Assembly (NCBI RefSeq): GCF_902498825.1
Contig: NZ_LR701459.1
Coordinates: 310,001-374,000 of the forward strand
Origin: Rhizobium sp. EC-SD404
GTDB lineage: Bacteria > Pseudomonadota > Alphaproteobacteria > Rhizobiales > Rhizobiaceae
Length of the DNA: 64,000 nucleotides
Reading direction: 5' to 3'
The position numbers and the translations under genes were made by a program. Positions within the stretch are counted from its first letter, which is position 1; each line of letters starts with the position of its first letter. The notes under the pieces are model-generated. The model had not been told where the DNA came from and did not search any database. It saw nothing but the letters and a program-made list of their open reading frames with translations. This document shows, piece after piece, positions 1 through 8,863 of this stretch.

Positions 1-317
1 ATCGCCTTCCCGGTCATCAGCCCGACGATCAGTCCGCCGATTAGGCCCGGACCGCTGGTGGCCGCAACCGCGTCGACGTCATCGAGGGTCGTCTTCGCCC
101 GAGCGAGCGCTTCCGAAATGATGCCGTCCAGCGCCTCGACATGGGCTCGTGCCGCGATTTCCGGCACGACACCGCCGAAGGGCGCGTGCTCGTCGAGCTG
201 GCTCAGGACGACGTTGGACAGGATGTCACCCGATCCATCAGGATTGCGGCGAACGAGCGAGGCCGCAGTTTCGTCGCAGCTCGTTTCGATGCCGAGGACA
301 AGAATGGAATTTGGCAT
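1..317 (-). CDS. tsaD: tRNA N6-adenosine threonylcarbamoyltransferase TsaD, N-terminal part (runs off the window)
   Basis: The reverse strand from 317 down to the window edge reads [17 protein letters not shown] and further on TSGPGLIGG, both hallmarks of the TsaD/Kae1/Qri7 family. The family transfers the threonylcarbamoyl group to A37 of ANN-decoding tRNAs (t6A). Only about 105 of roughly 360 residues lie inside the window, and the C-terminal metal-binding part is beyond base 1. The gene is divergent from hemC, with 85 bases between the two starts. The same tsaD/hemC head-to-head arrangement is usual in rhizobia. Confidence 0.93.
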   Translation of the reverse strand, partial: MPNSILVLGIETSCDETAASLVRRNPDGSGDILSNVVLSQLDEHAPFGGVVPEIAARAHVEALDGIISEALARAKTTLDDVDAVAATSGPGLIGGLIVGLMTGKA

Positions 318-402
318 GATGGGGCTTCGTCGACTGTGACCTGGCGATTGCAGGGGCCCGCAATCCCGTTTACCTGTCGTGCGGTAACATGGACGGAGAG
401 GC

Positions 403-1332
403 ATGCGAAAGAGACAATACCGCATCGGTACGCGTGGCGGCCCGCTCGCGCTCAAGCAGGCGCATGAACTCAAGGGTCGCCTGATGGCGGCACATGGACT
501 TGACGAAGACTGTTTCGAGATCGTCGTTCTTTCGACGAAGGGCGACCGCATCACCGATCGGCCGCTCTCCGAAATCGGCGGCAAGGGTCTCTTTACGCTG
601 GAGCTCGAAGAGCAACTCTCCGACGGCAGGCTCGATCTCGCCGTACACTCCTCCAAGGACATGGCGACGAAGCTGCCGGATGGGCTTTATCTTTCTGCGT
701 TCCTCGAGCGCGAAGATGTGCGCGACGCCGTGATCGGCCGCACCGCACCTTCGATAGAGGCTCTCCCGGAAGGCGCGATCGTCGGGTCTTCATCGCTGCG
801 GCGTCAGGCGCTCATCCGCCGGCTCAGGCCCGATCTCAACGTAATCACCTATCGCGGTCTCGTCGAAACCCGGCTTCGCAAGCTGGCTGAAGGCCAGGTG
901 GATGCGACGTTGCTGGCATTCGCCGGGCTCAAGCGGCTCGGCATGGAAGAAGTCGTCACGCATCTTCTCGACGTCGATAGCTTTCCGCCAGCGCCGGGCC
1001 AGGGAGCGATCTGCGTCGAAAGCCGGATCGGCGATGGCGACGTCGCGCAGCTTGTGGAGCCGGTCGATCACGCTGCGACGCATGCAGCGCTGCTGTGCGA
1101 GCGGGCTTTCCTGAAGGAACTCGATGGCTCCTGCCGCACGCCGATTGCCGGTCTTGCGCAGCTCGTCGATGGCACGCTGACATTTTCCGGCATGATCCTG
1201 AGGCCCGATGGCAGCGAAGCGCACGACATCAGCGCAGAGGGCGATCCAGTGAACGCCGTCCACATCGGTATGCAGGCCGGGCGCACTGTCCGCGAGCGCG
1301 CCGGAGCGGATTTTTTCGCCGACTGGACCTGA
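403..1332 (+). CDS. hemC: Porphobilinogen deaminase (hydroxymethylbilane synthase)
   Basis: This cytosolic enzyme polymerises four porphobilinogen units into hydroxymethylbilane, the third common step of heme and corrin synthesis. The 309-residue protein has the usual family length. It begins with an [11 protein letters not shown] strand, has the catalytic-loop motif HSSKD at residues 82-86, and [10 protein letters not shown] with Cys244 as the dipyrromethane-cofactor attachment residue. It is first in a plus-strand hemC-hemD-mic60-hemY cluster, with hemD starting 4 bases after its stop, which suggests co-transcription and translational coupling. Confidence 0.97.
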   Translation: MRKRQYRIGTRGGPLALKQAHELKGRLMAAHGLDEDCFEIVVLSTKGDRITDRPLSEIGGKGLFTLELEEQLSDGRLDLAVHSSKDMATKLPDGLYLSAFLEREDVRDAVIGRTAPSIEALPEGAIVGSSSLRRQALIRRLRPDLNVITYRGLVETRLRKLAEGQVDATLLAFAGLKRLGMEEVVTHLLDVDSFPPAPGQGAICVESRIGDGDVAQLVEPVDHAATHAALLCERAFLKELDGSCRTPIAGLAQLVDGTLTFSGMILRPDGSEAHDISAEGDPVNAVHIGMQAGRTVRERAGADFFADWT

Positions 1333-1336
1333 AGCC

Positions 1337-2035
1337 TTGCGCGTCATCGTCACCCGTCCGGAGCCTGGTCTGTCACGCACGATGGCCCGGCTCGGTGCGG
1401 AGGGCTACGATGCAGTTGCATTGCCGCTGACACGCGCCAAGTCGCTCGGTGACGGCGTGAAAGCCGTGCAGGAGATGCACCCCGACGTCTATGTCGCGAC
1501 GAGTGCCGCCGCTCTCGATGCTGCGGCCGATAACCTCGATCTCACCTTGCCGATCTGGACCGTCGGGCCGGCAACCGCGCAGCGTGCCCGAAAGGCCGGG
1601 TTCGCCGATGTCCGGCAAGGGCCGGGCGAAGGGCAGGGGCTTGCGCGCGCCATCATCGAAACGGAAGTGCCTGACCTCAGGCTCCTCTATCTCGCCGGTC
1701 GGGAACGCACCGCTGGGTTCGAAGACATATTGAAAGCTGCGGGGAGGGCGATCGATGTCGTGGAAGTCTACGATGTCGAACAGATCGACCATGGCGCAGA
1801 CCTGATCGCCAACACATTCACGGGCAATCCGGCGGTGATGCTCTATTCGGGAGGGGCGGCGCGCGCGCTTGCCGACCAGGTGCTTCATGAGACCGCGATT
1901 ATTGCTGTGTGCATGAGCGAAAACGTCGCGGCCTCATTGCCCGAAAATTGGCTGGCGACGTGCGTCGTGGCCGAGGCTCCGAACGAGGATGGAATGCTCG
2001 CTGCTCTGGCCCGGATTCGGAACCAACGCAGATAA
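1337..2035 (+). CDS. hemD: Uroporphyrinogen-III synthase
   Basis: The enzyme cyclises hydroxymethylbilane with inversion of ring D to give uroporphyrinogen III. The 232-residue protein starts MRVIVTRPEPG, the typical HemD N-terminal strand, and contains LLYLAGRERT and AVMLYSGGAARA, matching the two-domain HemD fold. HemD is poorly conserved, so position directly behind hemC (4-base gap) carries much of the weight. A 79-base gap separates it from the mitofilin-like gene. Confidence 0.93.
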   Translation: MRVIVTRPEPGLSRTMARLGAEGYDAVALPLTRAKSLGDGVKAVQEMHPDVYVATSAAALDAAADNLDLTLPIWTVGPATAQRARKAGFADVRQGPGEGQGLARAIIETEVPDLRLLYLAGRERTAGFEDILKAAGRAIDVVEVYDVEQIDHGADLIANTFTGNPAVMLYSGGAARALADQVLHETAIIAVCMSENVAASLPENWLATCVVAEAPNEDGMLAALARIRNQRR

Positions 2036-2114
2036 ATGCCGTTTATGCATTTCAGTCTCCCCCTTGTCCGTTCTATGATCGGCCTCTTATTTTAGTGACC
2101 GATGAGGATTGCCT

Positions 2115-3410
2115 ATGGCCAAGCCCGTGCAGCGCCGCCGCTCCGCCAAATCTGCCGATCAAGTTTCCGGTGTCGACACGACGCCGGCAGGTGCGCGAGC
2201 ACCCGCCGAAACCGCAATTGTGCGTTCGGCGGAGCATGTGAAGGCGATCGATCTTCAGCGATCCCCATCGGCCAAGGCCGCACGATCGTCAATTCCGACT
2301 TCCGCAGCCACATCGGCCGCTGCCCCTGCGACGTCTGCGGCGTCGAGCGCCGGTGCGACAGCCAAGCCATCGCAGCCCAATCCATCGGCTTCATCGCAAG
2401 CAACCCGACCGAGTGTTTCGACAGCTCCAGCTGCCGCTGCACAGCATAAGTCGGGCGGCGGTGCCATGGGGCACGGCATCGCGGCCGTTATCGGCGGCCT
2501 TGTGGTGCTTGCCGGCCTGGGTGCCTATCAGCTGATGGCTCCGAACGAGGTCGCGGACAGCGGGCAGGCTGACACGGTCGCCTCGCTCGAAGCGCAGATC
2601 GCCGAACTGCGCGACAGCGTCGCCGCCATGACGGAAGCAGCCGGCAACGGCGAGCCGGTGGAGGATACCGCGTTGCGCGATGAGCTCACGGCGCTCGGTG
2701 AGCGGATCGCTTCGATCGAGTCTGCCGCGACCGACGATATTTCGGCCGATACGGCGGCGGCCAATACCGCTGCGCTCGATGAATTGAGGGCAGCTCTTGC
2801 TTCGGAGCAGGAAGCCCGGGATAGCCTGTCGAGCGAGATCGCGAGCCGGCTTGACGCCATCGAAGCCGATGTGGCCGATACGTCGGCTGAAGAGCGTGCA
2901 GCACTTGCCTTCGCTGCGGCATCGCTGAAGAGCGCGATCGACCGTGGTGGATCCTTCTCCGCCGAACTCGACGCATTCGCCGGCATCGCGCAGGACAATC
3001 AGGCGGCAGAGAGCCTGAGGCCTTTCGCCGATTCAGGTCTGCCGACGCGCACGGCGCTCGCCGAGCAATTTCCGGATGTGGCACGCGCAATGCTCGTGGC
3101 GATCAATGTCGGCTCGGAAGATGCCGGTGTTCTCGATCGTCTCATGTCCAGCGCGCTGTCGGTCGTGACCGTGCGGCCGACAGGCAATGTCGAAGGCGGA
3201 ACGCCCGTGGCCCGGATTGCTCGGATGGAAGCGCGTATCAGCGAGGGTGATCTTGCCGCAGCGCTGACCGAGTGGGAAGCGTTGCCGGAACTCGCAAAGG
3301 CTGTTTCGCAAGATTATATCGCACAATTGCGCGGTCGCGCCGAGGCCGATGAGATCACCGATGCCGCCCTCGCCTCGGCTTCGGAAGCGATCTCCGCCGA
3401 AACCAACTAA
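2115..3410 (+). CDS. Mitofilin/Mic60-family inner membrane protein of the heme operon
   Basis: The ATG at 2115 has a GAGG seven bases upstream and is preferred to an upstream TTG. The 431-residue protein has a long Ala/Ser/Pro-rich N-terminal region (1-115), one membrane span at about 120-141, a periplasmic coiled-coil stretch at about 155-290 (regular Leu/Ile with Glu/Ala), and a C-terminal helical segment (about 300-425) resembling the mitofilin signature. This is the architecture of alphaproteobacterial Mic60, the ancestor of the mitochondrial crista-junction organiser, and location between hemD and hemY is the known context. The role is probably membrane shaping or organisation of heme enzymes, but it is not directly shown here. 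Confidence 0.85.
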   Translation: MAKPVQRRRSAKSADQVSGVDTTPAGARAPAETAIVRSAEHVKAIDLQRSPSAKAARSSIPTSAATSAAAPATSAASSAGATAKPSQPNPSASSQATRPSVSTAPAAAAQHKSGGGAMGHGIAAVIGGLVVLAGLGAYQLMAPNEVADSGQADTVASLEAQIAELRDSVAAMTEAAGNGEPVEDTALRDELTALGERIASIESAATDDISADTAAANTAALDELRAALASEQEARDSLSSEIASRLDAIEADVADTSAEERAALAFAAASLKSAIDRGGSFSAELDAFAGIAQDNQAAESLRPFADSGLPTRTALAEQFPDVARAMLVAINVGSEDAGVLDRLMSSALSVVTVRPTGNVEGGTPVARIARMEARISEGDLAAALTEWEALPELAKAVSQDYIAQLRGRAEADEITDAALASASEAISAETN

Positions 3411-3445
3411 GTCCGCGTGCCAAAAATAAACGTCGGGAGCCGTCC

Positions 3446-5596
3446 ATGATCCGCATCTTGTTCTTCGTCGCTGTCATCCTGGCGCTTGGCCTGTGCTTCG
3501 CCTGGCTTGCGGATCGTCCAGGTGAGATGATCCTGATCTGGCAGGGCCAGCGCGTGGAAATGTCGCTGATTGCCGGCATCACCGGCTTTTTCCTGGCGCT
3601 TGCCGCGATCGTCTTCCTGCTGTGGCTGGTGCGCACGCTGTTCTCCTCACCGCACCGCGTCAGCCGCTACATGCAGAACCGTCGGCGCGATACGGGCTAC
3701 AACGCCCTGTCGCGTGGCCTCATCGCGGCTGGCGCCGGCGATGCAGCACTCGCAAAGCGGATGAGCCGTCGCACTCGCACGCTGATCGATGCCGACAAGG
3801 AGCCGCTGATCCACGTGCTCGAGGCCCAGACCTACATGATCGAAGGTCGCCACGACGATGCGCGGGCGAAATTCGAAGCGATGTCGGAGAAGCCGGAGAC
3901 GCGGGCGCTCGGCCTGCGCGGCCTCTATCTCGAGGCTCGGCGCCTCGGCGCATCCGAAGCCGCTCAGCAATTCGCCGAGCGTGCGGTCGAGAAAGATCCG
4001 CAGCTTTCCTGGGCAGGCCAGGCAGCGCTCGAATACCGGACCAAGGACGGACAGTGGGACGACGCGATCCGGCTGCTCGACAAGCAGCGCCAAGCTCGCA
4101 CGATCGAAAAGAGCGAAGCGGACCGCAAGCGCGCGGTTCTGCTGACCGCGCGCGCCATGAACGAGCTGGAATCCGATCCGCGGCGTGCTGCATCGGATGC
4201 GCAGGAAGCGTTGCGCCTCGCACCAACGCTCGTGCCCGCCGCCGTCGTCGCGGCAAAAGCGCTCTTCCGCCAAAATGATCTGCGGCGCGGTTCGCGCATT
4301 TTGGAAAAAGCCTGGAAGCACAGCCCGCATCCGGAAGTCGGCGCGACCTATGTTCGCGCGCGCATCGGCGATTCGGTGCAGGATCGCCTGAAGCGTGCCC
4401 GCAAGCTTGAGGCATTGAAGCCCAATCATCTGGAGTCGCTGACCTTGGTTGGGCGCGCTGCGCTCGATGCACATGATCATACGCTCGCCCGCCAACGCGC
4501 CGAGGCAGCCCTGCGCATCTCTCCGCGCGAAGGGCTCTATCTGTTGCTCGCCGATATCGAAGAGGCCGATACGGGCGACCAGGGACGCGTTCGCCATTGG
4601 ATGGCTCAGGCCCTGCGCGCACCGCGCGACCCATCCTGGACCGCAGACGGTTACGTCTCGGAGCAATGGGCGCCGTTGTCTCCGGTCACGGGCAAGCTCG
4701 ATGCGTTCGTCTGGAAGGTCCCGGTCGAGCAGTTGTCGGGTCCCGAGCTCGAGGCGCAGCCTTATTCGGTAAAGGATGCCGAGCACGCCATTCAGACCGT
4801 TCCGCCGGTCGCCAAGCCGGAGCCGACGCCGCCGGCCCAGCCGCCGCGTACGACGGTTGAAACGAAGCCCGTGGCGGCGACCGAAGCCAAGGCGTCGGCA
4901 GCACCTGCAGCGAGCAAGTCGGAAGTCACTCCGCAGTCCACGCATCCCGTCAGGGAAGAGGCTGGTGTCGACACCCGGTCGTCAGAGAGCGCCGAAAAGA
5001 AGCCATCCGCTGCCGTCAACGCCTCGGACGAGCGCGGCGCTGTCGTCATCCCGCTGCAGTCGACCAAGGATACGGCGACCAAGGATACGGCGACCAAGCG
5101 TGACGACGTGGCCCCTGCCGCACCGGTTGCCGGCACCGTGAAGGAACAGCCCGCGGCGGATCAGAAGACCGCAGGGCCCACACCGTGGTTTCGTCGCAAG
5201 CCGGTGGTGACAGAGCCGCTCGATCGTGCCGTCGATACGTCGACCTCCGAAGACAAGCCGGCACCGCGCAGCGACGTCCAGGCGGCTGTCCCTGCACCTC
5301 AGGACAAGCCACAAGCGGCGGCCCAAGCGCCGCAGGCGGCCCCGAGGCCAGTCATCGTCGAGAGTGCATCAACGACACACGGCGCGGCAGAATCGGCCAG
5401 CACGCCGGCTCCGGTGTCACCACACCGCCCGCGCGTTGTAGAGCGGACTGATCCAGCGCGCACTGATCCGGCAAAGTCGGAAAAGGAGCGTGAAGAGCGC
5501 TTCCTGACGCAGCGGATCGACGATCCCGGTGTCCGTCGAAACGAAAACTCCGAAGAGCGTGGCAAATCGCAGTCTTCGCGCTTCCGTCTGTTCTGA
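3446..5596 (+). CDS. hemY: HemY-like TPR membrane protein with long disordered tail
   Basis: Two N-terminal membrane spans (about residues 2-20 and 40-63) are followed by WADRPGE-like HemY_N sequence and a run of TPR helices up to about residue 420. This is the HemY family, a membrane protein genetically linked to heme synthesis but not the protoporphyrinogen oxidase also called HemY. At 716 residues it is much longer than the roughly 400-residue enterobacterial protein. The extra part (about 450-716) is rich in Pro, Ala, Lys, Thr and Glu and looks disordered. A 15-bp tandem duplication at 5069-5098 encodes repeated DTATK. A GGGAG lies before the ATG. Confidence 0.9.
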   Translation: MIRILFFVAVILALGLCFAWLADRPGEMILIWQGQRVEMSLIAGITGFFLALAAIVFLLWLVRTLFSSPHRVSRYMQNRRRDTGYNALSRGLIAAGAGDAALAKRMSRRTRTLIDADKEPLIHVLEAQTYMIEGRHDDARAKFEAMSEKPETRALGLRGLYLEARRLGASEAAQQFAERAVEKDPQLSWAGQAALEYRTKDGQWDDAIRLLDKQRQARTIEKSEADRKRAVLLTARAMNELESDPRRAASDAQEALRLAPTLVPAAVVAAKALFRQNDLRRGSRILEKAWKHSPHPEVGATYVRARIGDSVQDRLKRARKLEALKPNHLESLTLVGRAALDAHDHTLARQRAEAALRISPREGLYLLLADIEEADTGDQGRVRHWMAQALRAPRDPSWTADGYVSEQWAPLSPVTGKLDAFVWKVPVEQLSGPELEAQPYSVKDAEHAIQTVPPVAKPEPTPPAQPPRTTVETKPVAATEAKASAAPAASKSEVTPQSTHPVREEAGVDTRSSESAEKKPSAAVNASDERGAVVIPLQSTKDTATKDTATKRDDVAPAAPVAGTVKEQPAADQKTAGPTPWFRRKPVVTEPLDRAVDTSTSEDKPAPRSDVQAAVPAPQDKPQAAAQAPQAAPRPVIVESASTTHGAAESASTPAPVSPHRPRVVERTDPARTDPAKSEKEREERFLTQRIDDPGVRRNENSEERGKSQSSRFRLF
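5069..5098 (+). repeat. Two tandem 15-bp units inside hemY
   Basis: GATACGGCGACCAAG occurs twice in tandem (5069-5083 and 5084-5098), preceded by a partial copy at 5061-5068. It encodes DTATK twice in the low-complexity tail of the HemY-like protein. The in-frame length means copy-number change would not break the gene. Confidence 0.9.
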
Positions 5597-5625
5597 GAGG
5601 CCTCACTCTAGGGCTGCCCATCAAA

Positions 5626-5650
5626 CAGGCGCGTCACTGTGACGCGCCTG
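5626..5650 (+). terminator. Perfect inverted repeat after the heme operon
   Basis: CAGGCGCGTCAC (5626-5637) and GTGACGCGCCTG (5639-5650) are exact reverse complements around one base. It lies 29 bases after the hemY stop. No U-tract follows, so it may be a processing or stabilising hairpin rather than a classical intrinsic terminator. Confidence 0.55.
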
Positions 5651-5700
5651 CAACAGTCGATGCATTGCGCGACTCAATTTGATCTGTAGTTATTGGGGCC

Positions 5701-6159
5701 ATGCTCGAGCGTCTCCAAAAACTGTTCCAATCCGTCACCCATAGTGACCGCACCTCGCATCACTTGACGCGGGACGATCCACGCGTGGCTGCGGCGGCGT
5801 TGTTCTTTCACGTGGTCGATGCGGATGGCGATATCCAGCCGGGAGAACGCAAGAAGCTTCGCGACGTCGTCGCCGCGGCCTACGATCTCAAGGGCAGTGA
5901 GTTGGATGCCGTGCTCAAGGCGGGCGAGAAGGCAGACGATGAAGCTGTCGATCTCTATGCATTCACCAGCGTGCTCAAACGGTCGCTGGATGAAGAGCAG
6001 AGGGTCAATTTCGTAGAGCTCCTTTGGGAAGTGGTTTACGCCGACGGCGAGCGCCACGAATTGGAGGAGAATGTCGTCTGGCGCATCGCCGAACTTCTCG
6101 GGGTGTCGACCAGACAGCGTGTGTGGGCCAGACAACGCGTGGAAGGCGAGCAGGATTGA
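5701..6159 (+). CDS. TerB-like (COG4103) cytosolic protein
   Basis: The 152-residue all-helical protein carries AAALFFHVVDADGDIQPGE and VVYADGERHELEE, two acidic metal-binding-like repeats typical of the TerB/TerB-like fold. Such proteins are common downstream of hemY in rhizobia; their function is unsettled, and tellurite resistance should not be assumed. Its TGA overlaps the ATG of the next gene (ATGA at 6159), indicating translational coupling to the amidotransferase. Confidence 0.8.
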   Translation: MLERLQKLFQSVTHSDRTSHHLTRDDPRVAAAALFFHVVDADGDIQPGERKKLRDVVAAAYDLKGSELDAVLKAGEKADDEAVDLYAFTSVLKRSLDEEQRVNFVELLWEVVYADGERHELEENVVWRIAELLGVSTRQRVWARQRVEGEQD

Positions 6160-6935
6160 TGAACTTCATGTCTGGACGACAGGGTTTTGGAGAGAGGGGA
6201 TTTAATCCCGCACCGCGCATCCTCGTCGTGCTGCACCAGGAACGATCGAGCCCGGGACGGGTAGGTCTGATGCTGCAGCAGGCTGGATTTGCGCTGGATA
6301 TCCGCCGTCCGGTCCTGGGCGATCCGCTTCCCGATACGCTCGAGCGCCATGTGGGCGCGATCATTTTCGGTGGCCCGATGAGCGCCAATGACGAAGATGA
6401 AGGCATTCGGCGAGAGATCGACTGGCTGAAGGTGCCGCTGTCGGAGAACAAGCCGTATCTCGGCATCTGCCTCGGCGCGCAGTTGCTGGTGCGCCATCTC
6501 GGCGGCAAGGTCGAGGCGCATCCCGATGGCCTGACCGAAATCGGCTGGTATCCGTTACGGCCGACGCCCGAGGGTGCGGCGCTGATGAACTGGCCGTCGA
6601 TGGTCTACCATTTTCACCGGGAAGGCTTCGATCTGCCACGCGATGCGACGCTTCTCGCAACCGCCGACGATTACGAAAATCAGGCCTTCCGCTTCGGGGA
6701 GAATGCGTGGGGCGTCCAGTTCCACGGAGAGCTGACCCAGGCCATGATGCATCGCTGGGTGGTCCACGGGGCACAGCGCTTCGAATTGCCCGGTGCGCAG
6801 CAGGGGCGCGACCATCTTCACGGCCGCATGATCCATGACGGGCCGCTGCGTGCATGGCTGGCGGAGTTCCTGGCGATGATCTTCATGCGCCGGCTCGACC
6901 GCGAAATGGACGCCATGGCGGCCCGCCACGGCTGA
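6159..6935 (+). CDS. Class I glutamine amidotransferase-like protein
   Basis: The start overlaps the TerB-like stop at 6159-6161, giving a 258-residue protein. GICLGAQLL places the nucleophilic Cys at residue 104, and VQFHGE supplies the catalytic His/Glu pair, so the GATase1 triad is intact. It lacks a fused synthetase domain and resembles the stand-alone GMP-synthase-like amidotransferases (COG0518). The acceptor substrate is unknown. The preceding TerB-like gene is the likely operon partner. Confidence 0.88.
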   Translation: MNFMSGRQGFGERGFNPAPRILVVLHQERSSPGRVGLMLQQAGFALDIRRPVLGDPLPDTLERHVGAIIFGGPMSANDEDEGIRREIDWLKVPLSENKPYLGICLGAQLLVRHLGGKVEAHPDGLTEIGWYPLRPTPEGAALMNWPSMVYHFHREGFDLPRDATLLATADDYENQAFRFGENAWGVQFHGELTQAMMHRWVVHGAQRFELPGAQQGRDHLHGRMIHDGPLRAWLAEFLAMIFMRRLDREMDAMAARHG

Positions 6936-7019
6936 ACGCCATTCGGTGCGGCAGCAGGCGCACTTGCCGGGAAAGATGGGAGTGGCTACATCTCGGCCAG
7001 CCCGTAACGGAGAGTGAGA

Positions 7020-7310
7020 ATGATAGCCGTCTTCCAGACCATCGATCTGGCTTTGAGCATCTACACCTGGATCATCATCGGCAGCGCCATCTTCTCGTGG
7101 CTCTATGCGTTCAACGTGGTCAATTCCAACAACCGCTTCGTCGCGATGGTGGCAGAATTTCTCTACAAGGCGACCGAGCCGGCGCTTCGGCCCCTGCGGC
7201 GCATCCTGCCAAATCTCGGTGGCCTGGACATCTCGCCGATCGTCCTGCTGCTCATCATCTTCTTCATCCGCTCCTTCATGTGGAACACGATCGCTCCGGC
7301 GCTCGTATAA
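7020..7310 (+). CDS. YggT family inner membrane protein
   Basis: The ATG at 7020 is chosen over a GTG at 7014 because a GGAG sits about seven bases before it and only two before the GTG. The 96-residue protein has hydrophobic segments near each end ([21 protein letters not shown] and [17 protein letters not shown]) flanking the [18 protein letters not shown] signature of the YggT family. Members affect osmotic tolerance and possibly division or photosystem membranes; the precise role is not known. It is convergent with ppa. Confidence 0.9.
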   Translation: MIAVFQTIDLALSIYTWIIIGSAIFSWLYAFNVVNSNNRFVAMVAEFLYKATEPALRPLRRILPNLGGLDISPIVLLLIIFFIRSFMWNTIAPALV

Positions 7311-7353
7311 GCAGATCATCGACACCGGTTCGGCCGGTGCGTGACCGAAACGA

Positions 7354-7388
7354 AAAGGGCCGCCGCATCCTGGATGCGGCGGCCCTTT
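7354..7388. terminator. Bidirectional terminator between yggT and ppa
   Basis: Two perfect 17-base arms (7354-7370 and 7372-7388) form a GC-rich stem flanked by AAA on one side and TTT on the other. It lies between two convergent genes, 44 bases after the yggT stop and 25 bases after the ppa stop, so it can serve both. Confidence 0.85.
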
Positions 7389-7412
7389 CGCGTTCATACG
7401 TCGGGACGGAGA

Positions 7413-7940
7413 TTACTTCCGGCCGCGCTCGATGGCTTCGGTGATATAGCGGCGTGCCGCATCGGCGCCCTGCCAATCTTCCACGCGAACCCATTTGCCG
7501 GGTTCCAGATCCTTGTAGTGCTCGAAGAAGTGCTGGATCTGCTGCAGGGTGATTTCCGGCAGGTCGGTGTGATTGAACACTTTCTCGTACCGCTTGGTCA
7601 GCGCCGAGACCGGAACGGCAATGATCTTTTCGTCCCTGCCGGAATTGTCTTCCATCAAGAGCACGCCGATCGGGCGCACATTGATGACGCAGCCCGGGAT
7701 GAGAGGGCGCGTGTTGCAGACGAGCACGTCGATCGGGTCGCCGTCTTCCGACAGGGTGTGCGGCACGAAACCGTAATTGCCCGGATAGGTCATCGGCGTA
7801 TGCAGGAAGCGATCGACGACCAGTGTCCCGGATTCCTTGTCCATCTCGTACTTGATCGGCTGCCCGCCAACGGGAACTTCGATGATGACGTTGACGTCTT
7901 CAGGCGGATTGTGGCCGATTGAGATGGCATCGATGCGCAT
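7413..7940 (-). CDS. ppa: Inorganic pyrophosphatase
   Basis: The cytosolic family I enzyme hydrolyses pyrophosphate and pulls biosynthetic reactions forward. The chosen start gives [13 protein letters not shown], the normal rhizobial N-terminus, and 175 residues. [30 protein letters not shown] and the downstream Asp-rich segment hold the metal ligands. The reading frame stays open upstream, with further in-frame ATGs at 7952 and 7988, but family length argues for 7940. Confidence 0.96.
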   Translation of the reverse strand: MRIDAISIGHNPPEDVNVIIEVPVGGQPIKYEMDKESGTLVVDRFLHTPMTYPGNYGFVPHTLSEDGDPIDVLVCNTRPLIPGCVINVRPIGVLLMEDNSGRDEKIIAVPVSALTKRYEKVFNHTDLPEITLQQIQHFFEHYKDLEPGKWVRVEDWQGADAARRYITEAIERGRK

Positions 7941-8101
7941 GGGAACTCTCATGTTGGAGGGAGAACTTTGCCGGGGAAATACCGACAATCACGCGCCAAA
8001 GCAACTGTGGCCGCCCGCCCACGCCGTGTCAGGCTTGAGGGAGTGCGACGCTATCGCGCTGAAAGTGCCGTGTGAGCCGACCTCAAAAAGGCGGGCAGAA
8101 G

Positions 8102-8608
8102 CTAAGCCCAGATGAAAGCAATCTTGCCGAGGCGCTTTCCGTCGAAGGTTTCGGTGCCTTCGGCCACGTCGCGTCCGCCACTCTGGCGGTAGAACTGCAC
8201 GGCGCGGTCGTTGTCCTCGAGCGTCCAGACGACGACGCCGCGGCAGCCGAGCGACGACAGAAGCCGTCGTGCTTCGGTGAAGAGACGCTTGCCCAGGCCG
8301 ATGCCCTGATATTCCGGGCGCAGATACAGCTCATAGATCTCGCCTTCCTGCGGCAGGGCAGGGGCGCGGTTCAGGCCAAGCGTCGCATACCCTGCGACGG
8401 TGCCGCCAACATCGAGCACGAGAATGCTGGTCGACCCATTGATGGCGCGCGTCCACCATTTCACGTTGCGGCGTTCCATCATGGCCCGCAGCGTCTTGAA
8501 GGGAATCAGGCCGGAATAGGCATGCGCCCACGCAGCGCGGTGCGTTTCGGCAATCGCCTGCGCGTCGTCGGGCAACGCGGGACGGACATCGATGGAAAGC
8601 GTCTTCAT
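8102..8608 (-). CDS. GNAT family N-acetyltransferase
   Basis: The 168-residue protein begins MKTLSIDVRPALPDD and contains YLRPEYQGIGLGKRLF, the acetyl-CoA-binding motif A of GNAT enzymes, followed by ARRLLSSLGCRGVVVWTLEDN and an FYRQSGG motif. The family moves an acetyl group from acetyl-CoA to an amine; the substrate is not predictable here. It is a single gene downstream of a CtrA-like box at 8708-8723. Confidence 0.85.
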   Translation of the reverse strand: MKTLSIDVRPALPDDAQAIAETHRAAWAHAYSGLIPFKTLRAMMERRNVKWWTRAINGSTSILVLDVGGTVAGYATLGLNRAPALPQEGEIYELYLRPEYQGIGLGKRLFTEARRLLSSLGCRGVVVWTLEDNDRAVQFYRQSGGRDVAEGTETFDGKRLGKIAFIWA

Positions 8609-8707
8609 GGCACGAATCCTACCGCTTCGGATTCCGCCGACGAAGCGCCTCGGGGAGCAGATGGGCCCTCGCCCACAGCTCATTTGGTCCGACAACCCGA
8701 AACAAGT

Positions 8708-8723
8708 TTAACGCTTCGTTAAC
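8708..8723. promoter_or_regulatory. Candidate CtrA binding site
   Basis: The sequence TTAA-CGCTTCG-TTAAC matches the alphaproteobacterial CtrA consensus TTAA-N7-TTAAC exactly. It lies about 100 bases upstream of the minus-strand GNAT gene and beyond the typA terminator, so the GNAT gene is the only nearby start it could control. Such a site can occur by chance. Confidence 0.4.
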
Positions 8724-8804
8724 GTTTTCGGCAAGAGAGGCCGATGTCCGGTTTTGACGCTTCGAGTTGAATCGAAACGGCACAACGGCCAACATGAAAC
8801 AGAA

Positions 8805-8838
8805 AGGGCGGGGATGCGATCGTTCGCATCCCCGCCCT
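8805..8838 (-). terminator. Intrinsic terminator of typA
   Basis: Perfect 14-base arms (8805-8818 and 8825-8838) with a six-base loop are followed, reading the minus strand, by TTTCTGTTTC. It lies 25 bases after the typA stop. Confidence 0.85.
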
Positions 8839-8863
8839 GATTCGCGGCCAATTCCGATGAGGC

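Noticed and set aside
5701..6935. Tellurite-resistance or defence-like role for the TerB-like protein and amidotransferase
   Set aside because: No other ter genes are present and the pair sits in a housekeeping heme locus, so a ter-type stress or defence system is not supported.
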